Assembly (NCBI GenBank): GCA_028277195.1
Contig: JANQGS010000099.1
Coordinates: forward strand, 1 to 8,535
From: Candidatus Gastranaerophilales bacterium
Lineage (GTDB): Bacteria; Cyanobacteriota; Vampirovibrionia; Gastranaerophilales; UBA9971
Direction of reading: 5' to 3'
Length of the DNA: 8,535 bases
Numbering within the stretch: the stretch's first letter is position 1; each line of letters begins with the position of its first letter. Position numbers and translations under genes: made by a program. Positions 5,632 through 8,535 of this stretch are shown one piece after another. A model generated the notes under the pieces. That model made no database searches, was not told the origin of the DNA, and saw only the letters and a list, made by a program, of their open reading frames with translations.

Positions 5632-8295
5632 ATGAACTTAAAGAAATTATCAGTTGCTGCGGCATTGTCAATAGGAGTTATGACAATCAGCTCAATAGCA
5701 ATTGCAGACCAGTTAGGTGAAGTTTGCCCGCCGCCAAGGGCAGTAATGGAAAAACCCTGTCCAACAGGTGCAGCATATCCGGTGTGCCCGCCGTTACAAC
5801 AGGTGATTCCACAACAGCCTGCCGTAGTAGGAGCGGCATGTCCGGTGTGTCCTCCACCGCAGGTTATCTCAAACCCGCAGCAGGTATTCTCCCCGTCGCT
5901 CATGCCGGCAGCAGCACCCGCAGGGTGTGCAATGGCAGCCCAGCCTATAGCCGGGTGTACCCCTGATGCCACAGCCGGGGCTGACATCCTTGAAAGACAG
6001 GCTTATGCATTCCCTGACATCGGTGATGCGGGCCTGGTTATTCCTAAAGGTGACGGCTTACTGCAAATCGGCGGAGACGAGGAAGCCATGGCTGTAAGCT
6101 CTACTTGCCCCTCAGGCCTGACTACCTATCCTTCATACGGGCCTGTACTGAACCTTATGTCAAAAGATGACCCTGAATTCAGTTTTAACTCAGGCGCAAT
6201 AGCAGCATACCCGGGAATGACCGGCGCAGCAGCGCCATGTGCGCCATGCGCTCCTGCCTGCCACAACCTTACCGGTTCAGCCACACCATGTATCCCTTCC
6301 GGGATTGTCGGTGCAGCAGCACCTTGCCCTACAGCATATCCATGCCCTCAATGCGGACCCGCTCCCATGGAGCGCGTAACCCAGGGGGTAGAGATATTCA
6401 GGTGCGGTATACCCGAGCAGCAAACAATTCTCCAGGTATACTACAACAGCCCATGTTTCAGGGAAGCCGGCATCCTCGGCGCAGCAGTGCCAATAACACC
6501 CTGCCCGCAACCATGTAACCCATGCGTACCGGTAAACCCATGCGACCCTTGCCAGCCATGTCCTACCGGAGGAGCAGCTCCCTTAATTCCGATGATTAAC
6601 CCATGCGACCCGTGTAATCCTTGCGTCCCTGCTGTTCCCTTGAGCTCAGCCGATTCGGAGGAAAACATCGTACCCTGCTCATATGGGGAAGAAGAAAAAA
6701 TTGCAAGCGCGGAAGTGCCTTGCGATTATATTGAGCCCTGCCCAACAGGCGCGGCAGCACCTGTGAGCCCGCCGCCCCCATTGTGTCCTCCTCCTTGCCA
6801 GCCTGTACCTGTTTGTCCCGAGCCATGTCCTACCGGCGCGGCAGTTCCGGTGTGCCCAACAACATGCGCTCCTGCAGCTCCTTGTGCACAGCCTGTCGGA
6901 GGAAGAAGAATACAGACATCAAGCGGTATACAAACACAAAAGAGTGTTCTTGTGCCTGTACAGGTGCCTGTTGTAATTCCCGAGCAAACAGGCGCAGCAT
7001 GTCCTGTAATGAGCCAGTATCCTGACGTGAGCAACCAGATGACTTCAGGGTGCGATATTAATAAATTAACCGCACAGGGCATTCTGGCCGGGTATCCTGA
7101 CCGCACTTATAAACCGAACCTTCCTATTATGAGGGACGAGTTCGCCAGTGCAATGGTATCCGCACTTGAGATTGAAAATGTGCCTGATTTTGCACAGCAG
7201 ATATTCAGGGATGTGCCTAAAAACCACTGGGCAAACGCTGATATTGACAAAGCCTACAACAGGGGCTTAATGACAGGTTATCCTGACAATTCATTCAAGC
7301 CTGACAACCCTGTAAGCAGGGTGGAAGCCCTGAGCACAATGGGCAAGGTTTTACCCGGCAGTATTGCGGCCGGTGACGCCCAGAAGGTTCTCGGGTGCTA
7401 CACAGACGCAAATGAAATCCCCGGATGGGCCGCAATATCAGTGGCTGAAGCGCTTAATGCAGGGCTTATTAAAAACCTGCCCGGCAGCGACCAGGTAAGG
7501 CCAAATGACAGCGCGTCAAGAGCTGAAGTAGCATCAATGCTTGATGAGTTAAGGCAGGTGCTAGGCCTTGAGCCTACACCACAGACTACTGGCGCTGCAA
7601 CGCAATTACAGCCCGGAATTGCCACAAGCACAATCCCTACGCTGAAAGTACAGTTTGAAGACATAATTTCAGCCAGGACAAGTACAACCGGGGACGAATT
7701 CGTTGCAAAGACCGTAGAGCCTATATCTATAGACGGACAACTTTTCCCTGTCGGCTCGGAAGTACACGGCGAGGTTGTCGAGGTAATCAGGCCGGGGTTT
7801 GGTGAAGCAGGCGCTATCAGGGTAGCGTTTGATGAACTCAGGTATGAATGCGACGGTGACAACAGAGTCAGCACTGCGCTTCCAAGGGATATACTTTCCG
7901 CTGTAGTCGTAAGGGAAGATGCCCCTAACATCATCGGAAGGATTATTGCCTGGCCGTTCAGCTGGCCCGGAAAGGTTGCCGGCGTTGCAGGAAGAACTGT
8001 TGGCGGCAGCGTAATAACAGCCAGCAATATGGTAGAGAATTTCCTTACCAATATCGCTAACGGAAACAATGAGCTCGCCAACCTCGAGCCCGCAGCAACC
8101 GGAAGAAGCTACCTGACCGCAGCAGGAGAGCTGGCAGAAGGTGTATGGTTCACAGGTAAAACAATTGCCAGCGGTACACTCGGCGTTGTAAAGGTAACAG
8201 GCGATGAGCTTGCTTACATTGTGAGCCCTGACGGCGACAGAATCGCGCAGATTAACCCTGATGAAGTGCTTTCAGTTGCTTTTGGAGCAAAATAA
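5632..8295 (+). CDS. Exported Cys/Pro-rich repeat protein with three S-layer homology modules
   Basis: An 887-residue protein. A signal peptide occupies residues 1-25 (KK, hydrophobic core, SIAIA before D26). A Cys/Pro-rich region of about 430 residues follows, with roughly 37 cysteines counted by eye. It contains ten variants of [T/V/L]GAAxP at about residues 45, 66, 197, 214, 226, 282, 312, 372, 401 and 453, plus runs such as NPCDPCQPCP and NPCDPCNPCVP. Residues 110-190 are a Cys-poor insert. Three SLH modules lie at about 465-523, 524-580 and 586-645, with GYPDRTYKPN, FRDVPKNHWA and GYPDNSFKPDNPVSR as clear signatures. SLH modules tether proteins to cell-wall polymers, so this is a surface or periplasmic protein. 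The C-terminal domain (about 671-887) has PVGSEVHGEVVEV, like beta-rich VirB10/TrbI-type domains, and a Gly-rich hydrophobic patch (about 766-800). The gene is visibly more GC-rich than its neighbours and ends in a strong terminator, so it is probably monocistronic. The function is unknown; a disulfide-linked or metal-binding envelope structural protein is an inference. Confidence 0.9.
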   Translation: MNLKKLSVAAALSIGVMTISSIAIADQLGEVCPPPRAVMEKPCPTGAAYPVCPPLQQVIPQQPAVVGAACPVCPPPQVISNPQQVFSPSLMPAAAPAGCAMAAQPIAGCTPDATAGADILERQAYAFPDIGDAGLVIPKGDGLLQIGGDEEAMAVSSTCPSGLTTYPSYGPVLNLMSKDDPEFSFNSGAIAAYPGMTGAAAPCAPCAPACHNLTGSATPCIPSGIVGAAAPCPTAYPCPQCGPAPMERVTQGVEIFRCGIPEQQTILQVYYNSPCFREAGILGAAVPITPCPQPCNPCVPVNPCDPCQPCPTGGAAPLIPMINPCDPCNPCVPAVPLSSADSEENIVPCSYGEEEKIASAEVPCDYIEPCPTGAAAPVSPPPPLCPPPCQPVPVCPEPCPTGAAVPVCPTTCAPAAPCAQPVGGRRIQTSSGIQTQKSVLVPVQVPVVIPEQTGAACPVMSQYPDVSNQMTSGCDINKLTAQGILAGYPDRTYKPNLPIMRDEFASAMVSALEIENVPDFAQQIFRDVPKNHWANADIDKAYNRGLMTGYPDNSFKPDNPVSRVEALSTMGKVLPGSIAAGDAQKVLGCYTDANEIPGWAAISVAEALNAGLIKNLPGSDQVRPNDSASRAEVASMLDELRQVLGLEPTPQTTGAATQLQPGIATSTIPTLKVQFEDIISARTSTTGDEFVAKTVEPISIDGQLFPVGSEVHGEVVEVIRPGFGEAGAIRVAFDELRYECDGDNRVSTALPRDILSAVVVREDAPNIIGRIIAWPFSWPGKVAGVAGRTVGGSVITASNMVENFLTNIANGNNELANLEPAATGRSYLTAAGELAEGVWFTGKTIASGTLGVVKVTGDELAYIVSPDGDRIAQINPDEVLSVAFGAK

Positions 8296-8319
8296 ATAAA
8301 ATAAATTACTTAATTAAAA

Positions 8320-8361
8320 AAGGAGGCTGTCTATACTTTTTAGACAGCCTCTTTGATTTTT
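8320..8361 (+). terminator. Strong rho-independent terminator of the SLH gene
   Basis: GAGGCTGTCTA (8323-8333) pairs perfectly with TAGACAGCCTC (8341-8351) around a 7-base loop. The stem can be extended by A-T pairs flanking one G-T wobble. A T-rich tail follows (8352-8363, interrupted by GA). The A-rich upstream side would supply a T-run on the minus strand, so it may act in both directions. Confidence 0.93.
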
Positions 8362-8388
8362 TTATAGCTACCGCAAGTTTGACACCTT

Positions 8389-8432
8389 AAATCGTATAAA
8401 CCCGCCCGCAGGGCGGAATTATACGATTTTTT
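8389..8432. repeat. Composite hairpin: AT outer stem, GC inner stem, T-run
   Basis: AAATCGTATAA (8389-8399) pairs with TTATACGATTT (8419-8429), an 11-base perfect stem. Inside it CCGCCC (8402-8407) pairs with GGGCGG (8411-8416) around the loop GCA, separated from the outer stem by a 2x2 internal loop. Six T residues (8427-8432) end it on the plus strand. It could be a backup terminator, but with the strong terminator just upstream it looks more like a dispersed intergenic palindrome. Confidence 0.75.
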
Positions 8433-8438
8433 AAAGAC

Positions 8439-8465
8439 GTAGGGGCGAGGTTTTATCCTCGCTCT
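8439..8465 (+). repeat. REP-like element: GTAG followed by a hairpin
   Basis: A GTAG tetranucleotide (8439-8442) directly precedes a hairpin made by GGGCGAGG (8443-8450) and CCTCGCTC (8457-8464), with loop TTTTAT and one G-T pair. A 5' GTAG or GGAG followed by an imperfect palindrome is the known format of REP elements mobilised by RAYT (TnpA-REP) transposases. Only one copy is in the window, so dispersal cannot be shown here. Confidence 0.45.
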
Positions 8466-8535
8466 AAAATCAATTTTGACGGAACCGCCAATTTGACAGC
8501 CTTGAAAGCCTGATAGGCTAATCCTTCGACTTCAG

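Larger units (their letters stand above)
8370..8503 (+). repeat. Imperfect 20-base direct repeats flanking the two hairpins
   Basis: ACCGCAAGTTTGACACCTT (8370-8388) and ACCGCCAATTTGACAGCCTT (8484-8503) differ by a few bases and small gaps. They bracket the composite hairpin and the GTAG hairpin. This suggests a repeat unit of about 114 bases present once plus a partial second copy. Confidence 0.45.
8362..8535. other. Intergenic tail made of palindromic repeat DNA
   Basis: No convincing gene is seen. Besides the hairpins and direct repeats there is a small palindrome AGCCT-GAT-AGGCT (8507-8519). The edge sequence CCTTCGACTTC (from 8523) resembles the first arm of a common intergenic palindrome in diverse bacteria (CCTTCGACTTCGCTCAGG type). 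A minus-strand open frame of 26 codons enters from the right edge and stops at the TAA within the GTAG hairpin (about 8454-8456). It could be the tail of a neighbouring gene, but I cannot support it as coding. Confidence 0.5.

Noticed and set aside
5725..7050. Recent tandem DNA duplication or CRISPR-like repeats in the TGAAxP region
   Set aside because: The copies are irregularly spaced and differ at nucleotide level. The similarity is in the protein, and there are no constant-length repeats with spacers.
7398..8081. Minus-strand open frame of 227 codons inside the SLH gene
   Set aside because: It is long only because of the codon composition of the SLH gene on the other strand. There is no Shine-Dalgarno, and its Ser/Pro/Thr-rich product looks like an antisense artefact.
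8457..8535. Minus-strand 26-codon open tail entering from the right edge
   Set aside because: It stops inside a hairpin repeat and has no recognisable family sequence. It is mentioned in the intergenic tail entry but not called as a gene.

Overview
The window looks like chromosomal DNA of a Gram-negative-type bacterium with a moderately AT-rich genome. The genes seen are the N-terminal part of a FlhB/SctU export-gate protein, a Fur-family metalloregulator, IspH of the non-mevalonate isoprenoid pathway, a four-domain S1 RNA-binding protein, two tandem WYL-type regulators, and a large exported protein with S-layer homology (SLH) domains. An exported SLH protein together with a four-repeat S1 protein and a flagellar/type III gene suggests a non-photosynthetic relative of Cyanobacteria (Melainabacteria/Vampirovibrionia or Margulisbacteria type). 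Clostridia-like lineages are the other obvious option. This placement is inference, and no marker here settles it.

Left part (1-3366). On the minus strand, fur (529-972) is followed after a 119-base gap by the start of flhB/sctU, which runs off the left edge. On the plus strand, divergent from fur, lies an ispH-rpsA pair with an 8-base overlap (1064-3035). In many Clostridia these two functions are fused in one polypeptide; here they are separate and in different frames. The ispH promoter places the expected transcript start at the ATG itself, so the mRNA may be leaderless. A small acidic protein gene (3121-3366) follows.

Middle (3360-5631). Two tandem paralogous WYL-domain transcription factors lie on the minus strand, joined by an ATGA overlap. 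The downstream one converges on the small acidic gene and overlaps its 3' end by 7 bases. Upstream of the pair is a 341-base AT-rich intergenic region shared with the divergent SLH gene. It holds a perfect 16-base inverted repeat, a second interlocking 9-base inverted repeat, a 15-base palindrome and four TGTAG motifs. These are good operator candidates.

Right part (5632-8295). One gene encodes an 887-residue secreted protein. It has a signal peptide, a Cys/Pro-rich region of about 430 residues with ten variants of a [T/V/L]GAAxP motif and runs of PCxPC, three SLH modules, and a C-terminal beta-rich domain reminiscent of the VirB10/TrbI type. I recognise the SLH part but not the Cys/Pro-rich repeat architecture, and this is the most novel-looking object in the window.

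Right end (8296-8535). A strong intrinsic terminator is followed by what looks like intergenic repeat DNA: a composite GC-core hairpin, a REP-like GTAG-headed hairpin, two imperfect copies of a 20-base direct repeat, and the beginning of another palindromic repeat at the edge.
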